DNA of 38,491 nt from Multiplicimicrobium sp043718225. Its GTDB lineage: Bacteria > Omnitrophota > Omnitrophia > Omnitrophales > Aquincolibacteriaceae. Below are positions 29,153-37,695 of this stretch, piece by piece. The DNA lies in contig JAYSWD010000129.1 of the NCBI GenBank assembly GCA_043718225.1, positions 1 to 38,491 of the forward strand. The letters are read 5' to 3'. A program made the translations under genes and the position numbers. Position 1 is the first letter of the stretch. Each line of letters opens with the position of its first letter. Under the pieces are notes generated by a model. It saw only the letters and a list, made by a program, of their open reading frames with translations, made no database searches and was not told the DNA's origin.

Positions 29153-30853
29153 ATGAAAAATAAAAATTCGAAAAAAACAGCACGGGCTATGAAGGTCTCC
29201 GACCTTTTTGTGAAATGCCTCGAGAGCGAAGGTGTGAAATATGTTTTCGGACTTCCCGGCGAAGAGGTTGAAGACCTTTTGTTTTCGCTCGAACAATCTT
29301 CCGTCAAATTTATTGCGACCCGCCATGAACAGGGCGCGGCTTTTATGGCGGATGTGTGGGGCCGTCTCACGGGAAAAGCGGGTGTGTGTCTCGCAACGCT
29401 TGGGCCCGGCGCGACTAATTTGGTAACCGGAATCGCGGACGCGAATCTTGATAAAAGTCCGGTTGTGGCAATTACAGGGCAGGCCGGCATGGGGCGCGTC
29501 CATAAAGAAAGCCATCAATATTTGGATATTGTCAGTTTATTCACGCCGATTACCAAATGGAGCGCGACCATTGTCCATCCGGACACCGTGCCTGAAATGG
29601 TGCGTAAAGCTTTTAAAGTGGCGGAGACTGAAAAGCCGGGTGCAACTCATCTTGAACTGCCTGAGGATGTAGCCGGTATGAACTCAGCAGAAAAACCGAT
29701 CAAAGTGGTCACTGTGCGCCGTCCCGACCCGGACGTTCAGGCGCTTAAAGAAACCATTCAATTATTAAAGCAGGCGAAGAAGCCGCTGATTCTTGCGGGC
29801 AACGGCGCCGTGCGTAAACCGATGGGGAAATGTCTGTCAGAGTTTGTAGAAAAATTCAACGTTCCGTTCGTGAATACTTTTATGGGACAGGGCTCGGTTT
29901 CGGATCAGAGTGAACAATCTCTTTTTACGCTGGGTTTTGGATTCCGCGATATTGTGATGGACGCAGTTGATGCCGCCGATCTGGTGATTACCGTGGGTTA
30001 TGACATTGCGGAGTACTCACCCGATAAATGGAATCCCAAAGGCGATAAAAAAATCGTGCATATTGATTTTACTTCGGCCGAAGTCTACGCGCATTATCAG
30101 CCCGCAGTCGAAATTGTCGCGGACATCGCCGCGACTTTCCGCGAACTCAACTGCATGTTTTCGCAAGAAGCTGTTATTTTCGACCATTGGTATACGCCAG
30201 TCCGCAACCGCATTATAAAAGACATCGCCGGGTACGCGCTTAAGCCGAAGCAGCGTTTTACGGTTCCCGGAACCTTAAATATTTTGCGTGAAGTCATGGG
30301 CGATGAAGACCTTTTGTTAAGCGATGTCGGCAGCCATAAGCTCTGGATCGCGCGAAATTTTCCCGTGAATTCGCCGAATGGCTGTTTGATTTCCAACGGC
30401 CTCGCCAGCATGGGCTTTGCTTTACCGGGCGCCGTCGCGGCCGCGCTTTGCAATCCGGGCCGCAGGATCGTTGCCGCTATGGGCGACGGCGGTTTTCTGA
30501 TGAACTCCCAGGAACTTGAAACCGCGAAGCGTGTCGGAGTCGCATTCACAGTTTTGCTATTTAATGATAACGATTACGGCCTGATCAGCTGGAAACAAAA
30601 AATGGCGCACGGGCGCGCGGTAGGGACGCGCCTCACCAACCCTGATTTTCAAATGTATGCCCGTAGTTTCGGAATTAAAAGTTACGCGCCGAAAAATCCC
30701 GAAGAGCTTGCGCGCGATTTAAAGAAAGCAATTTCGTCCGGCGAATTATGTCTTGTCGAAGTTCCGGTCGAAACGGGCGTGAATTTCAGGCTGACGGGAA
30801 AGCCCGCTTCCAGAAAAAGAAAAAAGGAGATGGATGGCGATTCAATCGATTAA
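29153..30853 (+). CDS. ThDP-dependent decarboxylase, acetolactate-synthase-like; possible 2-oxoglutarate decarboxylase
   Basis: This 566-residue ThDP enzyme has the three standard domains. The N-terminal pyrimidine-binding domain has the catalytic glutamate E59 in TRHEQGAAFMADVWGR. A central Rossmann-like domain spans about 200-340. The C-terminal diphosphate-binding domain has MGDGGFLMN and NDNDYGLI. By general similarity it would be annotated acetolactate synthase. However, no small regulatory subunit is present, and the next gene is a succinate-semialdehyde dehydrogenase type. The same pair in Synechococcus PCC 7002 makes a 2-oxoglutarate decarboxylase bypass of the TCA cycle. Substrate choice cannot be read from the sequence. 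The start may be the ATG at 29153 or M13 at 29189; neither has a good ribosome site. The 3' end overlaps the dehydrogenase by 20 bases. Confidence 0.85.
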   Translation: MKNKNSKKTARAMKVSDLFVKCLESEGVKYVFGLPGEEVEDLLFSLEQSSVKFIATRHEQGAAFMADVWGRLTGKAGVCLATLGPGATNLVTGIADANLDKSPVVAITGQAGMGRVHKESHQYLDIVSLFTPITKWSATIVHPDTVPEMVRKAFKVAETEKPGATHLELPEDVAGMNSAEKPIKVVTVRRPDPDVQALKETIQLLKQAKKPLILAGNGAVRKPMGKCLSEFVEKFNVPFVNTFMGQGSVSDQSEQSLFTLGFGFRDIVMDAVDAADLVITVGYDIAEYSPDKWNPKGDKKIVHIDFTSAEVYAHYQPAVEIVADIAATFRELNCMFSQEAVIFDHWYTPVRNRIIKDIAGYALKPKQRFTVPGTLNILREVMGDEDLLLSDVGSHKLWIARNFPVNSPNGCLISNGLASMGFALPGAVAAALCNPGRRIVAAMGDGGFLMNSQELETAKRVGVAFTVLLFNDNDYGLISWKQKMAHGRAVGTRLTNPDFQMYARSFGIKSYAPKNPEELARDLKKAISSGELCLVEVPVETGVNFRLTGKPASRKRKKEMDGDSID

Positions 30854-32201
30854 CCCCACAACTGGCAAAGTCATATGTGATTATGATGAGCTTTCTGCCG
30901 CAAAAATAGATCATGTATTGACTAAAGCCGGCATTGCTTTTGAGACCTGGCACCGGCATCCTTTTTCAAAGCGCGCGGAACTTTTTAAAGCCGCAGCGCG
31001 GTTAATGCGTCAACAATCGGCGGCTTTTGCCAAATTGATGGCGGAAGAAATGGGCAAACCCGTGACGCAGGGCAAAAAAGAAATCGAGAAATGCGCCGCG
31101 CTTTGCGATTATTACATTGAAAACGCCGAAAAATTTCTCGCGCCGGAAATAATTGCTACCGAAGCCTCCAAAAGCTATGTGGCTTTTGAACCGCTTGGGC
31201 TCGTGCTCGCTGTCATGCCCTGGAATTTTCCTTTTTGGCAGGTTTTTCGCGCGGCAGTGCCGGCGCTGCTCGCCGGAAATGTCATGGTTTTGAAACACGC
31301 ATCGAACGTGCCGGGCTGCGCTGAGGAAATAGAAAATATTTTCAGAGACAGCGGTTTCCCCGAGGGTGTTTTTGCTAATGTGCACGCACCGACTTCTGCG
31401 GTTGAAGCGATGATCAAACATTCTGCCGTAAAGGCTGTGACTTTGACAGGCAGTGTTCCGGCCGGCCGCGCGGTCGCGGCGACGGCGGGCAGTGTCCTCA
31501 AAAAAGTAGTTTTAGAATTAGGCGGCAGTGATCCGTATTTGGTTTTGGAAGACGCAGATTTAGATATCGCGATACAAGCCTGCGGTTCTTCGCGACTGAT
31601 CAATGCCGGACAAAGCTGCATTGCGGCAAAACGTTTTATTGTGGCGGAAAAAATTTATGACCGGTTTTCAAAAGGCCTGGTTGATTTCATGAATTCACAA
31701 AAGATGGGTAACCCGCTTGAGGCGGATGTCATGGTTGGGCCTTTGGCGCGGCATGATTTGCGCGACGGCATTCATCGGCAGGTGGAAGCAAGTATTTATA
31801 AAGGCGCAATATTGCTTTGCGGCGGAGTGATACCCGCCGGCGCAGGTGCCTTTTATCCGCCGACTGTTTTGGGAAATGTAAAAAAAGGCATGCCGGTTTT
31901 TGACGAAGAAGTTTTTGGACCGGTTGCGGCGCTGATCAAAGTTAAAGATGAGAAAGAAGCCATCAGCGCAGCCAATGATTCCGTCTTTGGTTTAGGCGCC
32001 GCGGTTTTTACGCGCGACATTGCCAAAGGTGAAAGAATCGCGCGCGAAGAATTGCGCGCGGGTTCCGCTTTTGTGAATGCTCTCGTCAAATCCGACCCAC
32101 GTTTGCCTTTCGGAGGGCTGGAACAATCCGGCTACGGCCGCGAGCTTGGAATTTACGGTATCCGCGAATTCGTGAATTTTAAGACGATTTATATTAAATA
32201 G
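30834..32201 (+). CDS. NAD(P)-dependent aldehyde dehydrogenase, succinate-semialdehyde type
   Basis: This is a 455-residue ALDH-superfamily enzyme. The N-terminal SINPTTGKVI, the cofactor-site PWNFPFWQVFR, the glutamate in VLELGGSDPYLVLED and the catalytic cysteine in NAGQSCIAAKRF are all present, as is PFGGLEQSGYGRELG near the end. The sequence pattern is that of the GabD/Sad succinate-semialdehyde dehydrogenase branch. The ATG lies inside the 3' end of the ThDP enzyme gene, with AAAAGGAGA upstream in that gene, so the two are translationally linked. Together they could convert 2-oxoglutarate to succinate. Confidence 0.9.
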   Translation: MAIQSINPTTGKVICDYDELSAAKIDHVLTKAGIAFETWHRHPFSKRAELFKAAARLMRQQSAAFAKLMAEEMGKPVTQGKKEIEKCAALCDYYIENAEKFLAPEIIATEASKSYVAFEPLGLVLAVMPWNFPFWQVFRAAVPALLAGNVMVLKHASNVPGCAEEIENIFRDSGFPEGVFANVHAPTSAVEAMIKHSAVKAVTLTGSVPAGRAVAATAGSVLKKVVLELGGSDPYLVLEDADLDIAIQACGSSRLINAGQSCIAAKRFIVAEKIYDRFSKGLVDFMNSQKMGNPLEADVMVGPLARHDLRDGIHRQVEASIYKGAILLCGGVIPAGAGAFYPPTVLGNVKKGMPVFDEEVFGPVAALIKVKDEKEAISAANDSVFGLGAAVFTRDIAKGERIAREELRAGSAFVNALVKSDPRLPFGGLEQSGYGRELGIYGIREFVNFKTIYIK

Positions 32202-32262
32202 AAATGAAGGTATGCAGAAGAGGGCAGTTGCTTTTTCAGCCGCAGGGCGCGGACGAAACGCA

Positions 32263-32340
32263 TTATTCATTTTTGCTCAGAGCTGTTACCTCGTTTTTGG
32301 GAAGATTGACTGAAAAGACGCAGCCCGTTCCCGGGACCGC
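32263..32340 (-). pseudogene. Remnant of a histidine-kinase C-terminus
   Basis: On the minus strand a 25-codon stretch reads AVPGTGCVFSVNLPKNEV and onward to a TAA. The part VPGTGCVFSVNLPK closely matches the final strand of kinase ATPase domains, and in particular VPGKGCIFTIDLPKS at the end of the kinase at 9886. A TGA directly precedes the stretch and no other kinase motif is seen, so this would be a decayed tail. Chance similarity cannot be excluded for so short a piece. The rest of the 275-base gap (32202-32476) holds no convincing gene. Confidence 0.4.
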
Positions 32341-32476
32341 TCAAAATAAACCTATTAGTTCATGCCCGGTCCTTTCATTCCTGCTAGAGAGCGGGTATTA
32401 TTAATTCAAGAAGCACCGCAAAGTTTCGATATATAACTGAACTATTTAATGTACCGCCGGTTTACGGAGACTTTGA

Positions 32477-32869
32477 GTGGAAATTTTTTCTAAAAATACA
32501 AATCATTTGCCGACTTGGATTAAAAAAGTCGAAGAGCTGAAAACAATCAGAATCATCCGCATGAAAGGCGACCTCAACGCTTTCGCGGTGGTCTTGATTG
32601 AAAAGCTTGACGCTAGAGCGCGCAAGCAAAAAGGCTATGAGTTTAAGCATGTCCTTTTGGATTTTGAAGACGTTCTTTCGATGGATTCATCGGCGGTTGC
32701 GGGGCTTCTCAAAGCTCTGGCGGAATACAAAAAAACCCATCAGAAAATTGCGATTGTGAATCTCAGAGAAGCGCCGCGGCATATGATGCGTCTCGCGAAA
32801 GTAAGCCACTTATTTCCCACCTACGCCACCGAAGCGCAAGCAGTAAAAGACTTAGAAACCCGTTTCTAA
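32477..32869 (+). CDS. STAS-domain protein (anti-sigma-factor antagonist type)
   Basis: This 130-residue protein has a STAS fold: IIRMKGDLNAFAVVLIEKL, HVLLDFEDVLSMDSSAVAGLLKAL and KIAIVNLREAPRHMMRLAKV. The serine in MDSSAV (S71 or S72) is the position phosphorylated in SpoIIAA/RsbV-type antagonists. It starts at GTG with ACGGAGA upstream. It is a single-gene unit without an adjacent anti-sigma kinase. A partner role with the RsbRD-like kinase at 9886 is speculative. Confidence 0.85.
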   Translation: MEIFSKNTNHLPTWIKKVEELKTIRIIRMKGDLNAFAVVLIEKLDARARKQKGYEFKHVLLDFEDVLSMDSSAVAGLLKALAEYKKTHQKIAIVNLREAPRHMMRLAKVSHLFPTYATEAQAVKDLETRF

Positions 32870-32974
32870 ACTTTCTCTTTGATCGCGATCAGCATCCATG
32901 CTTTGGGGCGGAAGAAAACCCGTGGCAGCGTTGAGTGACTGAAAAGGGTCAATTCAATATAATCGCGGCATTCC

Positions 32975-33007
32975 TGGTATAATTCAGCGCCTTTTATAGA
33001 AGGGCGC
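32975..33007 (+). promoter_or_regulatory. Extended -10 promoter and leader hairpin before the DUF4870 gene
   Basis: TGGTATAAT (32975-32983) is an extended -10 element with no good -35. Just after the expected transcription start, GCGCC (32987-32991) pairs with GGCGC (33003-33007), extended by three further pairs including one G-U, followed by ATTTTAT. The hairpin would sit at the very 5' end of the mRNA and could stabilise it. Confidence 0.45.
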
Positions 33008-33056
33008 ATTTTATCAACTAAACGTATCGTTCAAACCTGTGAAAGAGGGGAATAAC

Positions 33057-33398
33057 ATGCAAGATTTAGGAAAAACTTCCACCGGATTGCAGCCGAACGT
33101 CGCGGCTCTTTTAAGCTATTTACTGGGGTTTGTCACGGGCATCATATTTATTCTGGTCGAAAAAGAAAATAAATTTGTCCGCTTTCATGCCATGCAGTCG
33201 ATTGTCACATTCGGGGCGCTGTTTGTGCTTCAGGCGGCTCTTCCGATTATTCCTTTTCTGGGCTGGATTTTGATCCCTTTCGTGGCGATTTTAAATCTCG
33301 TGTTGTGGATTCTGCTGATGGTCAAATCTTACAAGGGCGAGATGTTTAAATTACCCATCGCAGGCGACATCGCGGAAAAACAGATCGGAAGTTTTTGA
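33057..33398 (+). CDS. Tic20/DUF4870-type membrane protein
   Basis: This 113-residue protein has three hydrophobic segments. The pattern NVAALLSYLLGFVTGIIFILVEKENKFVRFHAMQS is the hallmark of DUF4870/Tic20-like proteins. The frame is open from a GTG at 33039, but GAGGGG lies seven bases before the ATG at 33057. It ends two bases before the convergent flippase gene, with no terminator between them. The function of bacterial members is unknown. Confidence 0.88.
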   Translation: MQDLGKTSTGLQPNVAALLSYLLGFVTGIIFILVEKENKFVRFHAMQSIVTFGALFVLQAALPIIPFLGWILIPFVAILNLVLWILLMVKSYKGEMFKLPIAGDIAEKQIGSF

Positions 33399-33400
33399 AA

Positions 33401-34720
33401 TTATTTTGACTGGAAAGAAAGTTTTCGAATCGTCAAAATAGTGAGAGCGAAAATCCCGGCTTCAATCGCGACAGTCGCAAAAGCCGCGCCGAGATAAGAG
33501 AAAAAGTAAATGGATGCCAGCACCAAAGGCAGGCCGATGATTGCCGCCGTGATATGGATTTTGGAGTAGAGGTGCGGATGGCCGCTGATCAGCAAAAATT
33601 GAACCCGAAAAGCGTTTGAGCTGATAATCAGAACCGACACAAGCAGAATTCTAAAAACGGCCACCGTCTCCGGATAATCCCCGCCGAAAATAATGCGCAT
33701 CAAAAAAGACGCGAGCACAAAAATCAACGGCAGGGAAATAATCGAGATATTGACGGTAATATGCTGAATTTGTTCCATGAGCTCAAACGCGCGCTTTTTA
33801 TTTTTATGAAAAATTTTGCTAAGGCGTGGAAAAAGCGCCTGAGAAAATGAAGTTAGAGGAAAGGTCTGGCAAAGGCCCGCAAGTTTTTCCGCAAGCGAGT
33901 AAAATCCCGTGATGGTGTTGTTGGTAAAAAAACCCATCGCAATGATGCGTGTCGTGGTGTAGGCGTTGATGGCAAGAGTCGAAGTGAAAACGGTCCAGCC
34001 TGAGCGCAGCTGTTCGCGGAGATACCCGTATTCCGGAAAAGTGAAGCGGCTTCCCAGCCTTTTAAAAACCACATATTGGCCCAAAATACCGGTGACCAAA
34101 AGCACGGAAGAGTAAATGAGCGGAACCATTAAGTAGTCTTCCGGTTTACGGATCAAGCAAAAAATAAGACCGACGCTCAGAAACTCCCCGATGATATTTA
34201 CTTTTAAGATGTAACGCATTTTTTCCATACCCTGAAAAAACCAAAGCGGAAAAAGAGTGTTTCCGATCACAGCGCCGAAGCTGAATACATACACCAGCCC
34301 GTCGGCTCTGAGGCGCGGAACAAAATAAACCAGGCTTCCCATCACGAGCAGGCTCAAAAGCGCGAAAGCCATTTTAAGTGTCATGACCGCCGAGAAAATT
34401 TTATTGATTTCCGTCGGATCATTTTGGCGGAGGGAAACTTCTTTTGTGGCCGAAACGTTAAAGCCATAATCCGTCAGCATCATAAAATATTGGGTTAAAG
34501 CCTGCGCAAATGAAATCAGTCCGAACTTGGCCGGGCCAATCGTCCTGAATAAATAGGGTAATATGATCAACGGCAGGAAGTAGCTGAAAGCCTGCAGTCC
34601 CGAGAGGAAGGCGAAATTATGGAGCACGGCCTTGCGCTCGTCGGGCTCAGCCATACCATAGGTTTTCTTGATTTTTTTGAATAGCTCGACCATCGTCTTA
34701 TTTTCGGCAAAAAAAGGCAT
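33401..34720 (-). CDS. Polysaccharide (O-antigen type) flippase, MOP superfamily
   Basis: This protein of about 439 residues has 12 to 14 membrane helices. The N-terminal block NFAFLSGLQAFSYFLPLIILPYLFRTIG and the following ISFAQALTQYFMMLTDYGF match Wzx/RfbX lipid-linked oligosaccharide flippases. It moves undecaprenyl-linked glycans across the inner membrane. Start choice is uncertain: TTG at 34732, ATG at 34720 and ATG at 34693 are all in frame with weak ribosome sites; the first ATG is used. No other Wzy-pathway gene is nearby. It is divergent from the GH1 gene and convergent with the DUF4870 gene. Confidence 0.88.
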   Translation of the reverse strand: MPFFAENKTMVELFKKIKKTYGMAEPDERKAVLHNFAFLSGLQAFSYFLPLIILPYLFRTIGPAKFGLISFAQALTQYFMMLTDYGFNVSATKEVSLRQNDPTEINKIFSAVMTLKMAFALLSLLVMGSLVYFVPRLRADGLVYVFSFGAVIGNTLFPLWFFQGMEKMRYILKVNIIGEFLSVGLIFCLIRKPEDYLMVPLIYSSVLLVTGILGQYVVFKRLGSRFTFPEYGYLREQLRSGWTVFTSTLAINAYTTTRIIAMGFFTNNTITGFYSLAEKLAGLCQTFPLTSFSQALFPRLSKIFHKNKKRAFELMEQIQHITVNISIISLPLIFVLASFLMRIIFGGDYPETVAVFRILLVSVLIISSNAFRVQFLLISGHPHLYSKIHITAAIIGLPLVLASIYFFSYLGAAFATVAIEAGIFALTILTIRKLSFQSK

Positions 34721-34831
34721 TATCTCGAGCAAAGTTTTGTTCTATGGATTCTTAAGTCAGTGATACAATTTGCGCCCGAAATCAAATATCCGGGCGGGAA
34801 TGCGGGTAATTACAAACATGTAGGAATAGAA

Positions 34832-36049
34832 ATGGTTCAGTTTCCAAAAAATTTTATATGGGGTGCGGCGGCAGCGGCTTACCAAGTCGAAGGCAATAAC
34901 TCCAACTCAGATTGGTGGCCCTGGGAAAAGCAAATAGGCAAAGAAAGCTCGGCTGACGCGTGCAAGCATTACGAGCTGTACGAACAAGATTTTGATCTCG
35001 CGAAAGCGATGAATCATAAGGCCCACCGCCTATCCATTGAGTGGTCGCGTATCGAACCCGAAGAGGGCAAGTTTTCCGAAAAAGAACTGCAGCATTATGT
35101 GGATGTGGTTTTGGCTTTACGCGCCCGCGGCATCGAACCCATAGTAACGCTGCATCATTTCACCAATCCTATTTGGCTGAGCACGTTAGGCGGATGGGAA
35201 AATAAAAAGGTTATTGAGTATTTTCACCGTTATTGCGATGTGGTTATCCGCGCGCTCGCGAAACATGTTCATTTTTGGATCACGATCAATGAACCGACCA
35301 TTTATCTTTCGCATGCTTATATTTTGGGCTGGTGGCCGCCGCAAAAAAAATGTTTCTTCAGCGCTTGGAAGGTTGAGAAGAATATGGTCGCGGCGCATAT
35401 TGACGCTTACCGCCTGATTCACAAAATTTATCAGGAGTTGGCGCTCGCCAAACCGGCGGTCAGCATTTCTCATCATGTTTCCGCGATGCTGCCATGCAAT
35501 TCTGATTTAAAAAACCGCTGGGCAGCGCGTTTCAGAAATTATTGGTTTAATTTCCGCATTCTTGACGAAATCATGAGCCAGAAGGCGATGGATTTTATCG
35601 GCATTAATTATTATTCGCGCCAGGTGGTGCATCTTAAGAAATGGGGCATCCGCAATTTAATCGAAGATGTCTGTGCGGAAAATCATCATCCGGTCAAAAA
35701 AAACTTTTTAGGCTGGGATATTTACTCCGAAGGCCTGCATGATTTGCTTTTACAGCTTAAAAAATATAATCTTCCGATCATGATCACGGAAAACGGAATT
35801 TGCGACGCGGATGACACTTTGAGATGGGAGTTTTTGCAGGCGCATTTAAAAGACATTCACCGCGCAATCGAAAAAGGCGTGAACGTAACAGGTTATCTTT
35901 ACTGGTCTCTGCTCGATAATTTTGAATGGGCGCATGGTTACGGTCCGAGATTCGGGCTGATCCAAATGGATTATGTCACTCAAAAGAGAACTATCCGCGA
36001 AAGCGCCAAAAAATATGCCGAAGTCTGCAAAACCGGCATTTTGGAATAA
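34832..36049 (+). CDS. GH1-family beta-glucosidase
   Basis: This 405-residue TIM-barrel glycosidase is slightly short for GH1 (about 450). It begins with the family signature FPKNFIWGAAAAAYQVEG. The acid/base E154 is in TINEP, the nucleophile E320 is in ITENG, and LYWSLLDNFEWAHGYGPRFGL closes the active site. It releases glucose or related sugars from beta-glycosides. There is no signal peptide, so it is cytoplasmic. AGGAATAGAA precedes the ATG at 34832; an upstream ATG at 34760 would add unrelated residues. It is divergent from a flippase, which may mean separate roles. Confidence 0.95.
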   Translation: MVQFPKNFIWGAAAAAYQVEGNNSNSDWWPWEKQIGKESSADACKHYELYEQDFDLAKAMNHKAHRLSIEWSRIEPEEGKFSEKELQHYVDVVLALRARGIEPIVTLHHFTNPIWLSTLGGWENKKVIEYFHRYCDVVIRALAKHVHFWITINEPTIYLSHAYILGWWPPQKKCFFSAWKVEKNMVAAHIDAYRLIHKIYQELALAKPAVSISHHVSAMLPCNSDLKNRWAARFRNYWFNFRILDEIMSQKAMDFIGINYYSRQVVHLKKWGIRNLIEDVCAENHHPVKKNFLGWDIYSEGLHDLLLQLKKYNLPIMITENGICDADDTLRWEFLQAHLKDIHRAIEKGVNVTGYLYWSLLDNFEWAHGYGPRFGLIQMDYVTQKRTIRESAKKYAEVCKTGILE

Positions 36050-36194
36050 TCCGTTTTAAGCCTTTCCGCCTTTCTGCCGATATAAGACCCACGCTTGATA
36101 TTGAGGAACAATAGGTTCATACTGAAGCGTCATTTTCAGCACTCTTTGTAAGCAGAGAGTTCTCAAAGTGTTCAAAGCCAATTAAGGAGGCAGC

Positions 36195-36374
36195 ATGGGT
36201 TTTCAAGGTGGTGGTGGCGGTGGCGGCGGATTCGGCGGCGGACGCCCGCGTGAAATGTTTAAAGCGGTTTGCTCGGGTTGCCAAAAGGAATGCGAAGTTC
36301 CTTTTAAACCATCCGGAGATCGTCCCGTTTATTGCAAGGATTGCTTTTCCAAGCGTAAGGACGGCGGACGCTGA
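36195..36374 (+). CDS. Glycine-rich CxxC-x17-CxxC zinc-ribbon protein
   Basis: This 59-residue protein has a poly-glycine start (Q followed by eight Gly, then FGGGRPR), then C26-x2-C29, 17 residues and C47-x2-C50, a zinc ribbon, with a basic tail. The extra C33 lies inside the loop. Proteins of this type recur in uncultured phyla and may bind RNA or DNA; no function is established. AAGGAGG lies before the ATG. A strong terminator follows at 36466. Confidence 0.85.
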   Translation: MGFQGGGGGGGGFGGGRPREMFKAVCSGCQKECEVPFKPSGDRPVYCKDCFSKRKDGGR

Positions 36375-36465
36375 TTCTTTCTTGCTCTGAGCGCTGTTTC
36401 TTATTGGCCTCTGCGCCTTTACGCAACCGGCAGTAGAACTCAGCCTCAACCGCAGATAAAAAAAG

Positions 36466-36489
36466 CCCCGGTTTTTACCGGGGTTTTTT
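36466..36489. terminator. Bidirectional rho-independent terminator
   Basis: CCCCGGT (36466-36472) and ACCGGGG (36477-36483) form a perfect 7-bp stem with a TTTT loop, flanked by A7 on the left and T6 on the right. It can stop transcription of the zinc-ribbon gene and, on the other strand, of the desaturase gene that ends at 36658. Confidence 0.9.
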
Positions 36490-36561
36490 CTTTTCGGGTA
36501 TATTTTTACGGCTCTCGAAAGACTCGAGCCGCGCAATTCTATGTTTAATAATTGCAATGCT

Positions 36562-36632
36562 GTCATTGCGAGGAGCAAAGCGACGAAGCAATCTCTTGGT
36601 AAAACAGATTGCTTCGCTTCGCTCGCAATGAC
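36562..36632. repeat. GTCATTGCGAGG-type palindromic repeat
   Basis: The unit starts GTCATTGCGAG and ends with its exact complement CTCGCAATGAC, with GAAGCAATCTC and AGATTGCTTCGC inside forming a second, nearly continuous stem. It is the same type as the core of the element at 6487-6569, without the outer 19-bp arms. It lies between the terminator and the end of the desaturase gene. Such repeats are widespread, non-autonomous and often numerous. Confidence 0.75.
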
Positions 36633-36657
36633 AAAAACTTGCACACGACGTTAGCGC

Positions 36658-37626
36658 TTAGTTTAGAGCTGATTTCTGCATAGCACGGGCGGCCTGGATA
36701 AGGGATTCAGGCGTACGCTTAATATCCCAAGCCAGGCCGGTTTTGATTAGAAAAGAAATCAGCCACTTGCTCGGATCCCAATGATACCAGCGAATGCCGT
36801 TGCGGTAATCATTCGGAAATTTATGATGAAAATTGTGATAGCCTTCGCCGTTTGTCAAGATTGCGCCCAGCCAATGATCCTGCGCGGAAATACGGTCGTC
36901 AAATGTTTGAATGCCAAAGGTATGCGCGTAGGAATTAATAAAGAAAGCCGAGTGCAGTACCAGGATCAGCCTTAAATTGACCGCCATAATAAATGCTCCC
37001 AGCGGATGGCCAATCCAAAAACCAATCAGCATCGGAATCACAATGCCGGCCCCCACCGACCAAAGGGAGTAGAGATGATGCTGGCTCATAACAAGTTTTG
37101 ACTGCTGCAAGTCGGGGACATTTTCATAATTGACGCGGTGCTTATAAAAAAGAATCCAGCCTACATGCGCGTAAAAAAATCCGCGGTTAATATTGTAAGG
37201 GTCTTGATCGGTATCGGTGAACTGATGGTGCTGGCGATGCTGAGAAGCCCATTTTAACGCCGATTGTTCAAGTGTGGCGGCGCCGAAAAAAAGCAAAAGG
37301 AAGCGAATCCAGCTTTGAGTTTTGTAAGTCACGTGGGCAAAGAGGCGGTGATAACCAACCGTGATAGCCATGCTGGTGCAAATAAACCAGGTCAGAAAAA
37401 GCGCCCATTCTTTGCCGGTAACGCCGTAACGGATCATGTACCAAGGCGTGCCGATCAAACCGATCATGTGAATGATCACGAAAAAGACAACCCCGACCCA
37501 CCGTTTTTGAATTTCCGGGACAGGATAAGTTCCCTGAGTTGACTTAATTTTTGCCACAAATTCCTTGTTAAATGTAATAGACTGGGCGGGCAAGTAAGAG
37601 CGAGCGGGCCTCCAGACAGCCTTCAT
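36658..37626 (-). CDS. Membrane acyl desaturase (delta-9, acyl-CoA/lipid type), paralogue 1
   Basis: This 322-residue protein has four membrane helices and the three histidine boxes of the desaturase family: HRLFAH (93-98), HRQHH (130-134) and HNFHH (264-268), which hold the di-iron centre. It inserts a cis double bond into saturated acyl chains with oxygen, which adjusts membrane fluidity. The start is uncertain: the ATG at 37626 lacks a ribosome site, and a GTG at residue 24 has AAGGAA upstream. It is divergent from a second desaturase with 69 bases between them, and the two are paralogous throughout the core. Confidence 0.93.
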   Translation of the reverse strand: MKAVWRPARSYLPAQSITFNKEFVAKIKSTQGTYPVPEIQKRWVGVVFFVIIHMIGLIGTPWYMIRYGVTGKEWALFLTWFICTSMAITVGYHRLFAHVTYKTQSWIRFLLLFFGAATLEQSALKWASQHRQHHQFTDTDQDPYNINRGFFYAHVGWILFYKHRVNYENVPDLQQSKLVMSQHHLYSLWSVGAGIVIPMLIGFWIGHPLGAFIMAVNLRLILVLHSAFFINSYAHTFGIQTFDDRISAQDHWLGAILTNGEGYHNFHHKFPNDYRNGIRWYHWDPSKWLISFLIKTGLAWDIKRTPESLIQAARAMQKSALN

Positions 37627-37651
37627 TGTATGCTTATTTCTTAAGAAAAGG

Positions 37652-37683
37652 GTTTAAAGGTCATTTAGTTTAAAGGTTATTTA
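37652..37683. promoter_or_regulatory. Tandem 16-bp direct repeat between divergent desaturases
   Basis: GTTTAAAGGTCATTTA (37652-37667) is followed directly by GTTTAAAGGTTATTTA (37668-37683), with one difference. The pair fills half of the 69-base gap between the two desaturase genes, next to the AGGGGGA ribosome site of the second. Two adjacent direct copies in a shared promoter region suggest a binding site for a common lipid or cold-responsive regulator. Confidence 0.5.
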
Positions 37684-37695
37684 GGGGGAACGATT

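Noticed and set aside
29153..30853. Straight assignment as ilvB/alsS acetolactate synthase
   Set aside because: The fold fits, but no regulatory subunit or branched-chain gene is near, and the partner dehydrogenase points to another substrate, so no gene symbol is given.
32204..32404. 66-residue ORF on the plus strand after the aldehyde dehydrogenase
   Set aside because: It has no ribosome site, domain or hydrophobic pattern, and the minus strand carries a kinase-like remnant in the same place.
36117..36644. 175-residue ORF on the minus strand
   Set aside because: It runs across the zinc-ribbon gene, a terminator and a palindromic repeat, and its sequence reads through repeat DNA.
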